From: Endozoicomonas ascidiicola
Lineage (GTDB): Bacteria > Pseudomonadota > Gammaproteobacteria > Pseudomonadales > Endozoicomonadaceae
Reading direction: 5' to 3'
Assembly (NCBI RefSeq): GCF_001646945.1
Contig: NZ_LUTV01000004.1
Coordinates: 447,200 to 511,199, forward strand
Length of the DNA stretch: 64,000 nucleotides
Position numbers and translations under genes: made by a program. Positions 1-9,938 of the stretch are shown here, in pieces. How positions within the stretch are numbered: the stretch's first letter is position 1; each line of letters starts with the position of its first letter. The notes beneath the pieces are model-generated. The model was given only the letters and a program-made list of their open reading frames with translations. It ran no database searches and was not told where the DNA came from.

Positions 1-1
1 A

Positions 2-178
2 GCTTTGGAACAACCAACAGCAAACAACGATTTCAACGCTGGCATAAAAGAAGGAATATACGACCAAACTCTCACGCCAGCTTGCAAAAAAAGCCTACCG
101 ACTTCTTCTGAACTTTTTGATAGAACAGAACAAAAAACTTCCAACGCTGAAAAACTATCAGGTTTGCAACTCTGGTAG
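2..178 (+). CDS. Possible 3' end of an element-encoded gene (partial)
   Basis: A reading frame is open from the left edge to a TAG at 176-178, giving 58 residues that begin ALEQPTANNDFNAGIKEG. It is polar, with no domain I recognise. It lies in the same A-rich stretch as the integrase downstream, so if real it is the tail of a gene of the integrated element. Another frame is also open for about 110 bases, so chance is a serious alternative. The stretch 179-367 that follows shows no gene. Confidence 0.2.
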   Translation, partial: ALEQPTANNDFNAGIKEGIYDQTLTPACKKSLPTSSELFDRTEQKTSNAEKLSGLQLW

Positions 179-367
179 AAACACAGCAGCTAACCCTTAT
201 TAGACCAACCAGATTGAAATAACTGGAAAACGCGGGATAACAGCAACAAGTACGAATAACGCTCAACTATCCCGCCATTTTGAGCAAAAAACCAACCAAT
301 CCACCTTTTCACATTAACAACCGTCCAAATAGTAAAAAAAGATCCACCAGCAAGCACAGGAAAAACC

Positions 368-616
368 ATGGCAAAAACAACCACTTCCACCAGAACCGTC
401 ACCGAAGTCACTGTCCGAGTGCCCAAGATGCTGGAAGTCAGTGAATTTAAACAGCTAAGATATCCAGGAAGGCGCCCCTGCATAAACACTCTAAAGAAGT
501 GGATCACCAGAGGCGACATACAGGGAGAGGTTCGCGGCGGTATCTACTTTGTCAACATAGCCGAAGAGCTAATGAACACCGGTGACGCCCTGCTCAACAA
601 AATATTAGAAGTCTGA
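368..616 (+). CDS. Small excisionase-like DNA-binding protein
   Basis: An 82-residue basic protein just upstream of a lambda-type integrase gene. It begins at an ATG with AGGAAAAACC in front, a good ribosome site. The middle (roughly residues 24-60) carries a short helix-turn-helix-like stretch with PCINTLKKWITRGDI followed by a GGIYFVN hairpin, the pattern of winged-helix phage excisionases (Xis), which bend att-site DNA and steer the integrase towards excision. The stop is 13 bases before the integrase ATG at 630, consistent with one transcript. The function is inferred from fold pattern, size and neighbour; a transcriptional regulator of the element is the alternative. Confidence 0.6.
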   Translation: MAKTTTSTRTVTEVTVRVPKMLEVSEFKQLRYPGRRPCINTLKKWITRGDIQGEVRGGIYFVNIAEELMNTGDALLNKILEV

Positions 617-629
617 ATCGGATATGTTT

Positions 630-1766
630 ATGGGGCGCAAACGCAGTAAAAAGAATCAGGGGCTTGAACCGAATCTTTATCGGGATCAACACAGCTTTAT
701 CTATCGAAACCCAGTGACCGGCAAATCAACCCGCGTCAACCGATCACTGGCAGAAGCCAACATACTGGCAAGAAAAGCCAACAGTCGTTTAATGAAAACC
801 GACGAACTCTCACTGCTCGCAAGAATGACCAACTCACAAACCGCGTTATTCTGCGACATCTGTGACCGCTTTTTTTCAGAAGTGGTCGAAACCAGCAACA
901 ACAAGCCAGGAACGCGAGACAACAAACGCTACATCATCAACCGATTCAAAGCGGATCTGGGCAAACAACCCATCGACACCTTCACCGTAAAACAGTTATC
1001 AGAATATCTCGAAAATGGTTTCAGCAACGATGCCTACGTAAAACACCGCACCCTATTGATTGATATTTTCAAATACGCAAAAGCCCGCGGCCTCTACGAA
1101 AGCGAAAACCCAGCAGCAGCCACGTTGGAAAAAACCACTGGTAAGAAAGTACGGAAAAGACACAGCTGGAAAGGCATACAAACCATCATCGAAGGTGCCG
1201 AACCATGGCTGCAACGTGCCATAAAAGTTGCACTCTACACACTGCAGCGCCGAGAGGATCTGGTGGAAATCAGAAAAGACCAGGTTCAGGGAGACTTCAT
1301 ATTCTTGAAACAAAACAAGACAGAGGGCGAACAGTTTGAGAAAACGGTTTATCTCAAAATCAGAATGGGCGAAGAGTTAAAGCAGGTGGTGAAAGAATGT
1401 CTGGCTTCCCCTATTCCGTCACCGTACCTGATTCACTACAAACCGAAACGGATACACAGAGAAAACATCAAACACAAAAACCACTGGACCAGCGTCACGC
1501 CAGACTACCTGACGAAACAATTTGCCAAGGTGCGCAACCAAGTGAAGGCCTATCCAGACCTAACCGCACCAGAGCAACCAACATTCCACGAGCTTCGTGC
1601 TTTTGGCTCATGGGTTTACGAACACAGAGCCGGATTCGATCACAACTATGTCCAGATGCTCATGGGCCACGCATCCGGAAAAATGACCACCGGTTACCAG
1701 GAAGGCCACGAAATAAAATACCAGCTGGTGGAAGCCGGACTCCAGCTTCAAGGGCTGCAGATATAA
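630..1766 (+). CDS. int: Lambda-type tyrosine recombinase (integrase)
   Basis: A 378-residue site-specific recombinase. The N-terminus (MGRKRSKKN, then LEPNLYRDQHSFIYRNP) matches the arm-site-binding domain of lambda integrase, which supports this ATG over the in-frame one six bases upstream. A core-binding region follows, then the catalytic domain with an arginine in the TLQRREDLVEI segment, the H-x-x-R pair in FHELRAFGSW, the second histidine in LMGHASG and the nucleophile tyrosine in KMTTGYQEG, so all key residues are present. The gene points at tRNA-Val, whose 3' end lies 94 bases past the stop; this family typically uses tRNA 3' ends as attachment sites. The element therefore probably extends to the left, out of the window. 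An A-rich codon choice differs from the neighbouring core genes. Confidence 0.9.
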   Translation: MGRKRSKKNQGLEPNLYRDQHSFIYRNPVTGKSTRVNRSLAEANILARKANSRLMKTDELSLLARMTNSQTALFCDICDRFFSEVVETSNNKPGTRDNKRYIINRFKADLGKQPIDTFTVKQLSEYLENGFSNDAYVKHRTLLIDIFKYAKARGLYESENPAAATLEKTTGKKVRKRHSWKGIQTIIEGAEPWLQRAIKVALYTLQRREDLVEIRKDQVQGDFIFLKQNKTEGEQFEKTVYLKIRMGEELKQVVKECLASPIPSPYLIHYKPKRIHRENIKHKNHWTSVTPDYLTKQFAKVRNQVKAYPDLTAPEQPTFHELRAFGSWVYEHRAGFDHNYVQMLMGHASGKMTTGYQEGHEIKYQLVEAGLQLQGLQI

Positions 1767-1860
1767 TTTTATTTCTACAAAATTTCTACAATTTTTATAC
1801 AAAGGGTTTTAAATAACCGCTGACAAACGGTTGAAACCCCTGATAAATCATAGACTTATA

Positions 1861-1936
1861 TGGTAGTCGGTACTGGACTCGAACCAGCGACCCCCACCAT
1901 GTCAAGGTGGTGCTCTACCAACTGAGCTAACCGACT
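1861..1936 (-). tRNA. tRNA-Val (anticodon GAC)
   Basis: On the minus strand the 76 bases fold as a tRNA: acceptor AGTCGGT pairs with ACCGACT, the T-loop carries GGTTCGAGTCC, and the anticodon loop TTGACAT gives GAC, reading GUC and GUU. The 3' CCA is encoded. The gene is followed at its 3' side by the integrase gene, so it is the likely attachment site of the element at the left edge; the tRNA itself is intact. Confidence 0.95.
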
Positions 1937-1948
1937 GAAGTGCTGCGT

Positions 1949-1976
1949 ATATTATCAATGCCGCTAAAAAAAGCAA
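1949..1976 (-). promoter_or_regulatory. Probable sigma-70 promoter of tRNA-Val
   Basis: Read on the minus strand, TTGCTT and TAATAT are separated by 16 bases, and TAATAT ends 12 bases before the first base of the tRNA. This is a reasonable -35/-10 pair with a GC-rich discriminator (ACGC) after it, as often seen at stable RNA promoters. Confidence 0.5.
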
Positions 1977-2025
1977 CACTGCGAGCCGGTTAATTCTAAT
2001 GGGGAAACTACTTATTCATGCATGA

Positions 2026-4038
2026 TTAATGCTTTAACACCTGCTCACGTAATGCAGCAATTTCATCACGAACCGCAGCAGCCTGCTCAAACTCCAGATT
2101 ACGGGAATGCTCCATCATCTTTGTTTCCAGAACTTTGATGGCTTTGGTCATCGCTTCCGGCGTCATGGGCACCTGATATTCGGCCAACGGTTCAGCGACA
2201 GAACGCTTACCTTTCGCGCCTTTCTTGCGCCCGATAATCACAGCACCTTCGAGAATATCCGCAACGGATTTAAAGACGCCTTTCGGTATGATGCCATGCT
2301 CTTTATTGAAGTCGAGCTGCTTCTGTCGACGGCGAGCGGTTTCACTGATGGCTCGCTCCATGGAACCCGTGATTCGATCGCCATAAAGAATCGCCCGACC
2401 ATTAATGTTTCGCGCAGCACGGCCAATGGTCTGAATCAAAGATCGCTCTGAACGCAGAAACCCTTCCTTATCGGCATCAAGAATGGTGACCAATGATACC
2501 TCGGGCATATCCAGCCCTTCCCGCAGCAGGTTGATACCCACAAGCACATCAAAGGTTCCGATGCGCAAATCACGAATGATTTCCACTCGTTCAACCGTAT
2601 CAATATCTGAATGCAGATAACGAACCCTAATCCCTTGCTCATGGAGAAACTCTGTTAAGTCTTCCGCCATTCGCTTGGTCATCACGGTCACCAGCACCCG
2701 CTCTTCTTTCGCCACCGTTTTATTAATTTCCATCACCAGGTCATCCACCTGGGTGGTGGCAGAGCGCACTTCAATTTCCGGATCCACCAACCCGGTTGGA
2801 CGAACCACTTGCTCCGCCACCTGATCCTGATGTTCTTCTTCGTATTTGCCCGGCGTGGCAGAGACAAAAATCGTCTGCGGTCGTCTTGCTTCCCATTCTT
2901 CAAACTTCATAGGCCGGTTATCCAGCGCCGATGGAAGACGAAAGCCGTATTCCACCAAGGTTTCTTTCCGGGAGCGGTCACCTTTGTACATGGCGCCAAT
3001 TTGCGGCACCGTGACATGGGATTCATCAATGACCAGAAGCGCATTATCAGGAATATAATCAAACAAAGTCGGCGGCGCTTCTCCGGGTTTATTGCCGGAC
3101 AAATAGCGCGAATAGTTTTCGATACCGTTGCAGTAACCCAGCTCAATCATCATTTCCAGATCATATTGCGTCCGCTGCTCTAAACGTTGCGCTTCAACCA
3201 GCTTGTTATTATCTCGCAATTGCTGCAGGCGATCTTTCAACTCCATCTTGATGGACTCTGTTGCATCAATAATCGTTTGCCGAGGCGTTACATAATGCGT
3301 CTTCGGATAAATGGTGGCCCTTGGGAGCTTTCGAAACACTTCACCGGTTAGCGGATCAAACTCGCTGATAGACTCCAGCTCATCATCAAACAACTCCAGT
3401 CGTATGGCTTCTTTTTCCGATTCTGCCGGGAAAACATCAATTACATCACCACGCACCCGGTAAGTGGCGCGGCGAAAATCCGCATCATTACGTGTGTATT
3501 GAAGCTCTGCCAGCCGGCGCAAAATTGTTCGCTGATCAACACGATCACCACGGTCCAGATGCATCATCATTTTCAAATAGGATTGCGGATCACCCAGACC
3601 GTAAATAGCAGACACTGTCGCAACAATAATGGCATCCTCGCGCTCCATCAGCGCCTTAGTCGCAGAAAGCCGCATCTGCTCAATATGCTCGTTTATTGAT
3701 GCATCTTTCTCAATGAATGTATCGGATGTAGGGACGTAGGCCTCCGGCTGGTAGTAATCGTAGTAAGAGACAAAATACTCCACCGAGTTATTGGGAAAGA
3801 ACTCTTTGAACTCACCATATAATTGAGCGGCCAGCGTCTTATTGTGCGCCATAATGATGGTCGGGCGCTGGATGCTTTCAATCACATTGGCAATGGTAAA
3901 CGTCTTACCGGAACCCGTTACCCCCAGCAGCGTCTGACAAGCCAGACCAGACTCAATGCCAGAAACCAACTGTTTAATGGCAACAGGCTGATCTCCAGCA
4001 GGACTGAAACGGGATGACACTTTGAATAATCGACTCAT
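2026..4038 (-). CDS. uvrB: Excinuclease ABC subunit B
   Basis: A 670-residue helicase-like damage-verification subunit of nucleotide excision repair; it receives damaged DNA from UvrA and recruits UvrC. The P-loop is GVTGSGKT near the N-terminus, the beta-hairpin region contains [12 protein letters not shown], a DESH Walker B box is present, the C-terminal helicase motifs include QTIGRAARN, and the UvrC-binding UVR motif ([13 protein letters not shown]) ends the protein. The start is the ATG beginning [11 protein letters not shown], which matches the family; an in-frame GTG 33 bases upstream would add residues other UvrB proteins lack. Single-gene unit; I saw no convincing LexA box upstream. 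Confidence 0.97.
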   Translation of the reverse strand: MSRLFKVSSRFSPAGDQPVAIKQLVSGIESGLACQTLLGVTGSGKTFTIANVIESIQRPTIIMAHNKTLAAQLYGEFKEFFPNNSVEYFVSYYDYYQPEAYVPTSDTFIEKDASINEHIEQMRLSATKALMEREDAIIVATVSAIYGLGDPQSYLKMMMHLDRGDRVDQRTILRRLAELQYTRNDADFRRATYRVRGDVIDVFPAESEKEAIRLELFDDELESISEFDPLTGEVFRKLPRATIYPKTHYVTPRQTIIDATESIKMELKDRLQQLRDNNKLVEAQRLEQRTQYDLEMMIELGYCNGIENYSRYLSGNKPGEAPPTLFDYIPDNALLVIDESHVTVPQIGAMYKGDRSRKETLVEYGFRLPSALDNRPMKFEEWEARRPQTIFVSATPGKYEEEHQDQVAEQVVRPTGLVDPEIEVRSATTQVDDLVMEINKTVAKEERVLVTVMTKRMAEDLTEFLHEQGIRVRYLHSDIDTVERVEIIRDLRIGTFDVLVGINLLREGLDMPEVSLVTILDADKEGFLRSERSLIQTIGRAARNINGRAILYGDRITGSMERAISETARRRQKQLDFNKEHGIIPKGVFKSVADILEGAVIIGRKKGAKGKRSVAEPLAEYQVPMTPEAMTKAIKVLETKMMEHSRNLEFEQAAAVRDEIAALREQVLKH

Positions 4039-4296
4039 ACGACTTTTTCCAGTAAGACCAGTGCTATTCACAATTCTATTTACTAACTGTAACGGATAAA
4101 CGGATAGGAACAGAACAGCGGATTGTGTATGATGCCAACTGTGCTCTGATAACGGTTATTAACTAACTGACACCGTCATTCTACAGTGAACAGTAGATAA
4201 TTTCCCAAGCACTTTGATGCCTGTATTGATAATTACAAATCACGGGCATCCACAAACTTCCCACGGCTATCATAATCAGGTAATAACGAGGCAATC

Positions 4297-5472
4297 GTGA
4301 CTAGTCCATCTCATCGTGTGCAAATGGTAAAACCATCCCCCACTCTGGCCGTGACTACCAAAGCAGCAGAATTGAGAGCTGCCGGACATGACATTATTGG
4401 CCTGGGCGCCGGTGAACCCGATTTCGACACACCAGAACACATCAAAGCGGCAGCGGTGAAAGCCATTGCCGACGGCAAAACCAAATACACCGCAGTGGAT
4501 GGCACTGCCGAGCTGAAAAAAGCCATTATCGATAAATTCCAACGCGATAATAACCTGACTTACTCGCCTACGCAGATTCTGGTATCCAGTGGCGGCAAAC
4601 AGAGCTTTTTCAATCTGGCACTGGCGCTACTGAATAAAGGCGACGAAGTTATTATTCCTGCACCTTATTGGGTGTCTTACCCCGATATGGTGTTGATTGC
4701 CGAAGGGGTTCCCGTCATTGTTGAAGCCGGCCTTGAAAACCGTTTCAAAATCACCCCGGAACAACTGGCAGCCGCCATTACCGAGAAAACCAAACTGGTG
4801 GTACTGAACAGCCCATCGAATCCAACCGGAACAGCTTACAGCCGCAAGGAACTGGAAGCTCTGGCAGAGGTTTTGAAGAAGCATCCGGATATTCTGATCG
4901 CCACTGACGATATGTATGAGCACATCCTCTGGACCGAAGAATCGTTCTGCAACATTCTCATGGCCTGCCCTGAACTCTACAATCGCACCATTGTTCTGAA
5001 TGGCGTTTCCAAAGCGTACTCCATGACAGGATGGCGTATTGGCTATGCTGGCGGTCCCGAGTGGCTGATTAAGAACATGAAAAAAATCCAGTCTCAGAGC
5101 ACTTCAAACCCTTGCTCCATTGCACAGGCCGCTGCCGTTGAAGCACTGAATGGCTCGCAAGACTGCATCAAAGAAATGCTGACCGTATTTAAAAAGCGCC
5201 ATGACTATGTGGTGAGTCACTTAAATCAATTACCTGGTGTCAGCGCTATTGAAGGGGACGGCACTTTTTATGCGTTTGCCGACTTCAGCGGCGCTATGAA
5301 AACACTAGGATTTGAAAAGGACACCGACCTTGCTGCACTGCTTCTCGAAAAAGGCGTCGCTCTGGTTCCGGGTTCAGCTTTTGGCTCCAATGGCTGCATG
5401 AGACTCTCCTTTGCAACCAGTGATGAAGCCCTGGAGAAAGCACTGGACCGCATTCAAAACGCGCTTTCCTGA
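4297..5472 (+). CDS. aspC: Pyridoxal-phosphate aminotransferase, aspartate type (class Ib)
   Basis: A 391-residue fold-type I aminotransferase, most likely aspartate:2-oxoglutarate transaminase. It starts at a GTG with GAGG seven bases upstream; the N-terminal HRVQMVKPSPTLAVT lines up with relatives. The GLGAGEPDFDTP substrate-loop motif, the NSPSNPTG motif and the Schiff-base lysine (about K239, in GVSKAYSMTGWRIGY) are all present. It stands alone, divergent from uvrB and 93 bases before tRNA-Asn. Other members of this group also act on aromatic or prephenate substrates, so the exact substrate is inferred. Confidence 0.88.
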   Translation: MTSPSHRVQMVKPSPTLAVTTKAAELRAAGHDIIGLGAGEPDFDTPEHIKAAAVKAIADGKTKYTAVDGTAELKKAIIDKFQRDNNLTYSPTQILVSSGGKQSFFNLALALLNKGDEVIIPAPYWVSYPDMVLIAEGVPVIVEAGLENRFKITPEQLAAAITEKTKLVVLNSPSNPTGTAYSRKELEALAEVLKKHPDILIATDDMYEHILWTEESFCNILMACPELYNRTIVLNGVSKAYSMTGWRIGYAGGPEWLIKNMKKIQSQSTSNPCSIAQAAAVEALNGSQDCIKEMLTVFKKRHDYVVSHLNQLPGVSAIEGDGTFYAFADFSGAMKTLGFEKDTDLAALLLEKGVALVPGSAFGSNGCMRLSFATSDEALEKALDRIQNALS

Positions 5473-5520
5473 GGTAGAAAATGATCATGGGCTGAGCGTC
5501 TGATTCCAGCGCTCAGTCCC

Positions 5521-5548
5521 TTGACAGCCAACACAAGGAAGGTATTAT
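5521..5548 (+). promoter_or_regulatory. Sigma-70 promoter of tRNA-Asn
   Basis: A perfect -35 TTGACA (5521-5526) and a TATTAT -10 (5543-5548) are 16 bases apart, and the -10 ends 17 bases before the tRNA starts. Strong consensus and position make this the likely promoter. Confidence 0.7.
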
Positions 5549-5565
5549 TGATTCAGCCACCTAGA

Positions 5566-5641
5566 TCCCCGATAGCTCAGTTGGTAGAGCAAATGACTGT
5601 TAATCATTGGGTCGCTGGTTCGAGTCCAGCTCGGGGAGCCA
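5566..5641 (+). tRNA. tRNA-Asn (anticodon GTT)
   Basis: 76 bases with acceptor TCCCCGA pairing with TCGGGGA, a D-arm GCTCAGTTGGTAGAGC, an anticodon loop CTGTTAATC giving GTT, a T-loop GGTTCGAGTCC and an encoded GCCA end. It reads AAC and AAU codons. Confidence 0.96.
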
Positions 5642-5678
5642 AACACCAACCCTCAGTCGAATAATTATCATTTAAGGC

Positions 5679-5792
5679 ATCTACAAAACCTCGTTCCCAT
5701 GCTCCGCGTGGGAATGCATACCTCTTAATTTTCAAAGAGATAGACATATGGATTCCCACGCAAAGCATGGGAACCAGAGCTTTTGCGACAAC
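5679..5792. repeat. Short palindromic repeat element, family 1, copy A
   Basis: About 114 bases with inverted arms: CTCGTTCCCATGC / GCGTGGGAATGC at the left and ATTCCCACGC / GCATGGGAACCAGAG at the right, ending in GCTTTTGCGACAAC. It closely resembles copy B at 14291-14414, including the central AATTTTCAA. It has no coding capacity for a transposase, so it is a MITE- or REP-like repeat. It lies between tRNA-Asn and the 3' end of lapB, where its hairpins may also act as a transcript end. Confidence 0.8.
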
Positions 5793-5804
5793 ATCTTCAG
5801 ACAT

Positions 5805-6977
5805 TCATTCGCCTTCAAACCCTTGAATAGGCTGAACGGTTCCCCACTGGTGGCAACGCGGGCACTGCCAGTGCAATTGCTTACCCGAGAAACCACAAGA
5901 TGAACAGGAATACACTGGCTTAAGATCCACCAAACGGCTGGTGAGGTTTTTTATGAGCATCAAAAGCTTTTCTGAAAACACTGCTTGATCAGAATTGCGA
6001 AACGAGATCAACTCATTCAACCCGCGAAGCGTAGGGTGACGATTAAGCTGATCAGAAAGAAAACGAATGGCAGCCTCTTCTCCAGACTCACTCTTCAATT
6101 GGTGCGTCATTGCTATTATGACCGCCGTTGCCGGCCGCTCATTCAGACATCGTCCAAGAAAAGCAGTGTAGCTGCGCGAGCCACCGGAGTATTCAAACGC
6201 CTTTTGCATGACGGGCAAAGCAAGTGGCAGAAATCGAATATTCTGTGAGGATATTCGCTGCAGCACCTTAATCGATTCTTTATAGCTACCTTCATCGAAC
6301 TCCAGCTGCCCTAACATCAAGCTGGCTCTTACGCTATTTTTATCACGGCTAAAGGCCTGCCGAATTAAACGACGAGCGGTCACACGGTCGTTTCCCTGAA
6401 GCGCAAGCTCAGATTGCTCACAATAGTAATGGGCTAGCAATACGGCGTATTGCTCGCCATGGCCTCGCCGTAATCGCTCAGCAACATCAGCCGCTTTCGA
6501 CCAATCATTCTGCTGCTCATAAATCCGCAGCAGCTGTTTTAAAGCCTGACTCTGGAGAGCGTGCTCCTGCGATCCAAGATCCACAAGAATCGCCTCCGCC
6601 CTATCCAGCAAACCGGCATAAGCGTAATTGGCAGAAAGCGCCAACTGAACCTGTAAGGACTGAGTCGAGGTAAGACTGGGACGAGCCAGAAGATCCTGAT
6701 GGATTCGAATAGATTTTTCTACTTCACCACGCTTACTGAAAAGACTCCCAAGCGCCAGGTAGGTTTCCACGGTATCACTGTTGAGATCAATGGCCTTGAT
6801 AAAAACATCAATCGCTTCTTCCGTCTGCTCATTGATCAAATAGTTGAGACCAGTGAAGTACTCTTGAGAAAGGCGACCACTGCCCTTGGCGGCACGCTTC
6901 TTCTGATCTCGCCAACCAAGAAAATAACCAATGACTATTGCCGCCAGAACGAGAGCCAGTAAAGCTACATCAGGCAT
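5805..6977 (-). CDS. lapB: Lipopolysaccharide assembly protein B (TPR and rubredoxin-like)
   Basis: A 390-residue inner-membrane-anchored protein; in E. coli LapB (YciM) controls LpxC turnover through FtsH and coordinates LPS synthesis with export. Residues 1-21 form one membrane helix (DVALLALVLAAIVIGYFLG) with a cytoplasmic body made of tetratricopeptide repeats (about residues 35-340). The C-terminus holds two CxxC pairs, C358/C361 and C372/C375, the rubredoxin-type metal site of the family. The start overlaps the end of lapA by eight bases, the usual lapAB arrangement, so the two are co-translated. Confidence 0.93.
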   Translation of the reverse strand: MPDVALLALVLAAIVIGYFLGWRDQKKRAAKGSGRLSQEYFTGLNYLINEQTEEAIDVFIKAIDLNSDTVETYLALGSLFSKRGEVEKSIRIHQDLLARPSLTSTQSLQVQLALSANYAYAGLLDRAEAILVDLGSQEHALQSQALKQLLRIYEQQNDWSKAADVAERLRRGHGEQYAVLLAHYYCEQSELALQGNDRVTARRLIRQAFSRDKNSVRASLMLGQLEFDEGSYKESIKVLQRISSQNIRFLPLALPVMQKAFEYSGGSRSYTAFLGRCLNERPATAVIIAMTHQLKSESGEEAAIRFLSDQLNRHPTLRGLNELISFRNSDQAVFSEKLLMLIKNLTSRLVDLKPVYSCSSCGFSGKQLHWQCPRCHQWGTVQPIQGFEGE

Positions 6978-7317
6978 CCGTAATCCCTTTCAGGGCACTG
7001 CTACGAAGTTTATGAAGCTCGGTATCACGACGCTCCAGTTTTCTTTTCAAGCTGGCATTAGCAAGCCGGAGTCGTGTAACCAGAATCAGAGAAATAACCA
7101 GCCCGGCAAGACCACCAATCACAAATGGCACCAGAACCAGCGTCGAGGTACTGAAGGAAGGCAAGCTCATCCCGCCCAGTTCAAGAACTACCTGCTCGGT
7201 ATTTGAAAGGGTAAAGTTAACAAAAAATACCAGTAGAACAACAAACAGCGCCAGCGTTAAGAGGCGCTTGATCCATACAAGGATGGTCGTAAAAATAGCC
7301 AACTTCACGTCCGCCAT
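6970..7317 (-). CDS. lapA: LapA-domain inner-membrane protein
   Basis: A 115-residue protein with two hydrophobic helices (about residues 15-36 and 59-82) separated by the short periplasmic stretch NFTLSNTEQVVLELGG, then a basic coiled-coil tail (LKRKLERRDTELHKLR). This is the LapA (DUF1049, YciS) pattern. It works with LapB in LPS assembly and the genes overlap by eight bases. Upstream lies ihfB, as in other gammaproteobacteria. Confidence 0.87.
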   Translation of the reverse strand: MADVKLAIFTTILVWIKRLLTLALFVVLLVFFVNFTLSNTEQVVLELGGMSLPSFSTSTLVLVPFVIGGLAGLVISLILVTRLRLANASLKRKLERRDTELHKLRSSALKGITDA

Positions 7318-7420
7318 ACAGTCCAGTTTTTACGATAAACAGGCAGCACCGAGATTCTGTGCAACCACATTCATGTTAGTGGGTAGAGCAATATACCGGC
7401 TTAAGGCCGAATAGAACACC

Positions 7421-7726
7421 TTACGTTCTATCCAGCTCTCTCTGAAGACCAAGGTTCACCCGGTCTCTCAATTCCTTACCTGGCTTAAAGTGAGGAACGT
7501 GCTTACTTTCCAGATTCACTGCCTCACCGGTTTTTGGGTTTCTTCCCACACGCGGTGCACGGTAATGAAGGGAAAAGCTACCAAAACCTCTGATTTCAAC
7601 CCGTTCACCCGTCGCCAGCGAATGCGACATCTGTTCAATAATAGCTTTTACTGCCAACTCAATGTCTTTAATAGAGAGTTGCGGTTGTAATACGGCAATC
7701 CGTTCAATCAATTCAGACCGGGTCAT
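7421..7726 (-). CDS. ihfB: Integration host factor beta subunit
   Basis: A 101-residue HU/IHF-family DNA-bending protein that pairs with IHF alpha (not in this window). The DNA-intercalating arm is visible as [14 protein letters not shown] and the body as IEIRGFGSF-like [14 protein letters not shown]. The start is taken at [11 protein letters not shown], the family start, which has AAGGA nine bases upstream; an in-frame ATG 24 bases further out would add a MAGKGKTK extension. It lies between rpsA and lapAB, the conserved order rpsA-ihfB-lapA-lapB. Confidence 0.95.
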   Translation of the reverse strand: MTRSELIERIAVLQPQLSIKDIELAVKAIIEQMSHSLATGERVEIRGFGSFSLHYRAPRVGRNPKTGEAVNLESKHVPHFKPGKELRDRVNLGLQRELDRT

Positions 7727-7884
7727 CTTCGTTTTTCCTTTCCCTGCCATTCCCGGAATGTCCCAGAGCCTCTGCCCTGCCAGACACCATACTCACCTAC
7801 ATCTACTTATAGACAAGTATTTCTACACTAGCTAACCCACAATAAGAAATCAAGCAACCCTTTGATTCATCATCAAAAAAGCCA

Positions 7885-7921
7885 AATCAAAAAAAACCGC
7901 AGGCATAATACCTGCGGTTTT
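7885..7921 (-). terminator. Intrinsic terminator after rpsA
   Basis: On the minus strand an 11-bp perfect stem AAAACCGCAGG / CCTGCGGTTTT with a 7-base loop is followed by a run of T (bases 7892-7885). It lies 68 bases past the rpsA stop and before ihfB, so ihfB probably has its own promoter or gets read-through. Confidence 0.92.
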
Positions 7922-7988
7922 ATTCATCGAGGAACTGAGTCAGCCCCCAATATCAGAACAAGAGCGTCAGCAAAAAGAAGTAATAGAA

Positions 7989-9668
7989 TTACTTGCTTTC
8001 CATCTGAGCTTTGATCAGATCACCGATAGTGGTCGGACCAGAAGTCTCTTCTTCAGTCTTAGAACGCAGCTCTTTCATCGCTACTTTCTCTTCAGCCTGG
8101 TCTTTCGCTTTGATAGACAGACTGATGTTGCGGTTCTTACGATCAACACTGATGATGCGAGCTTCTACTTCTTCGCCTTCTTTCAGGACGTTAGTAGCGT
8201 CTTCTACGCGATCAACACTGATTTCAGAAGCCTTCAGGGTCGCCAGAACGTCTTCAGCCAGCTCTACAACCGCAGCTTTGGCAGTGACTTCCTTAACGAT
8301 ACCTTTAACGATGGTGCCTTTTTCATTCAGGGCAGCATAGGTATTGAAAGGATCTTCAGACATCTGCTTGATACCCAGGGAGATACGCTCACGCTCAGCG
8401 TCGATCGCCAGGATAATCGCTTCAACTTCATCGCCCTTCTTGTAAGAACGAACAGCGTCTTCGCCAGTTTCGTTCCAGGAGATGTCAGACAGATGTACCA
8501 GACCATCAATACCACCGTCCAGACCGATAAAGATACCGAAGTCAGTGATGGACTTGATCTTACCAGCCAGCTTGTCGCCCTTGTTGAAGGAACCGGAGAA
8601 GTCTTCCCATGGGTTAACCTTGCACTGTTTGATACCCAGAGAAATACGACGACGCTCTTCATCGATGTCCAGAACCTGAACTTCAACCTCATCACCCAGG
8701 TTAACAACCTTGGATGGGTGGATGTTCTTGTTGGTCCAATCCATTTCAGACACGTGCACCAGACCTTCAACGCCTTCTTCCAGCTCAACGAAACAGCCGT
8801 AGTCAGTCAGGTTGGTTACGCGGCCAGAGGCACGAGCACCTTCTGGGAAGCGCTTGGTGATTGCTACCCATGGATCTTCGCCCAGCTGCTTCAGACCCAG
8901 AGACACACGATTGCGCTCACGGTCGAACTTCAGGACTTTAACGTTGATTTCGTCACCAACGTTGACGATTTCGCCAGGATGCTTGATGCGCTTCCAAGCC
9001 ATATCAGTGATGTGCAGCAGGCCGTCAACACCACCCAGATCAACGAATGCGCCGTAGTCAGTCAGGTTCTTAACGATACCCTTAACTTCGATGCCTTCCT
9101 GCAGGGTGCCCAGCAGCTGCTCGCGCTCAGCACTGTTTTCAGCTTCCAGAACGCTACGACGGGATACAACCACGTTGTTGCGCTTCTGATCCAGCTTGAT
9201 AACTTTGAATTCGAGTTCTTTGCCTTCCAGGTGCGCAGTATCGCGAACAGGACGAACATCAACCAGAGAGCCTGGCAGGAACGCACGAATAGTTGCAACG
9301 TCAACGGTGAAACCACCTTTAACCTTGCCACTGATAACACCTTTAACCACGTCTTCTGCTTCGAAGGCTTTTTCAAGCTCTTTCCAGGCTTCCATACGCT
9401 TGGCTTTTTCACGGGACAGACGGGTTTCACCGAAACCATCTTCAACCGCTTCAAGAGCAACCTGAACTTCATCATCGATGGCGATAGTCAGTTCGCCATT
9501 GTCATCCAGAAACTGAGACTTAGGGATAACGCCTTCAGACTTCAGCCCAGCGTGAACAGTAACCCAATCGCTGTCGATATCCACCACGATACCAGTAACG
9601 ATGGCACCCGGCTTCATTTCAACTTCTTTTTGGCTCTCTTCAAAGAGATCTGCAAAACTCTCGATCAT
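7989..9668 (-). CDS. rpsA: 30S ribosomal protein S1
   Basis: A 559-residue RNA-binding ribosomal protein that unfolds mRNA leaders and brings them to the 30S subunit. Six S1 (OB-fold) repeats can be followed, for example around [59 protein letters not shown] and [14 protein letters not shown]. The N-terminus [19 protein letters not shown] matches E. coli S1 and sets the start. It lies between cmk and ihfB as in most gammaproteobacteria, followed by a strong terminator. Long open frames on the opposite strand are a codon-bias shadow. Confidence 0.98.
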   Translation of the reverse strand: MIESFADLFEESQKEVEMKPGAIVTGIVVDIDSDWVTVHAGLKSEGVIPKSQFLDDNGELTIAIDDEVQVALEAVEDGFGETRLSREKAKRMEAWKELEKAFEAEDVVKGVISGKVKGGFTVDVATIRAFLPGSLVDVRPVRDTAHLEGKELEFKVIKLDQKRNNVVVSRRSVLEAENSAEREQLLGTLQEGIEVKGIVKNLTDYGAFVDLGGVDGLLHITDMAWKRIKHPGEIVNVGDEINVKVLKFDRERNRVSLGLKQLGEDPWVAITKRFPEGARASGRVTNLTDYGCFVELEEGVEGLVHVSEMDWTNKNIHPSKVVNLGDEVEVQVLDIDEERRRISLGIKQCKVNPWEDFSGSFNKGDKLAGKIKSITDFGIFIGLDGGIDGLVHLSDISWNETGEDAVRSYKKGDEVEAIILAIDAERERISLGIKQMSEDPFNTYAALNEKGTIVKGIVKEVTAKAAVVELAEDVLATLKASEISVDRVEDATNVLKEGEEVEARIISVDRKNRNISLSIKAKDQAEEKVAMKELRSKTEEETSGPTTIGDLIKAQMESK

Positions 9669-9938
9669 GTGTTTTCCTGTAGCATGGTACGCAGCAGCAA
9701 GGTAAAGGCCTTATCAGCCGGCTATAAAAAACCGGGTTTGCGACGATGCTTGTTTGTCATCCATACCGCCAGCCAGTATGGGTTACTTAAATAAGGTTCG
9801 CATCAGCAGTGCTGACTTGTCGACCGACACGAACCTGCAAAAAAAATGGCGCATAATGCACCGTTTACAGCACCACTTAAACAGAAACATCTATAAAAGC
9901 AGTGTTTTATCAAAGCATTAATATACGAGCAAAGGTGC

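Noticed and set aside
1397-1816. A second plus-strand frame of 139 codons inside the integrase gene
   Set aside because: It overlaps the catalytic part of an intact tyrosine recombinase in another frame; composition is low-complexity and no family fits.
4039-4296. A LexA (SOS) box upstream of uvrB
   Set aside because: CTGTTC and CTACAGT fragments are present but no CTG and CAG pair at the ten-base spacing could be found.
5604-5804. A 66-codon minus-strand frame after lapB
   Set aside because: It reads through the family 1 palindromic repeat and into tRNA-Asn; peptides with the PMLCVGIH and FPRGAWER pattern come from this repeat, not from a gene.
8493-9794. A 433-codon open frame on the plus strand across rpsA
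   Set aside because: It is the exact antisense of rpsA and its upstream region; the biased codon use of a highly expressed gene keeps the opposite frame open. The product has no recognisable motif.
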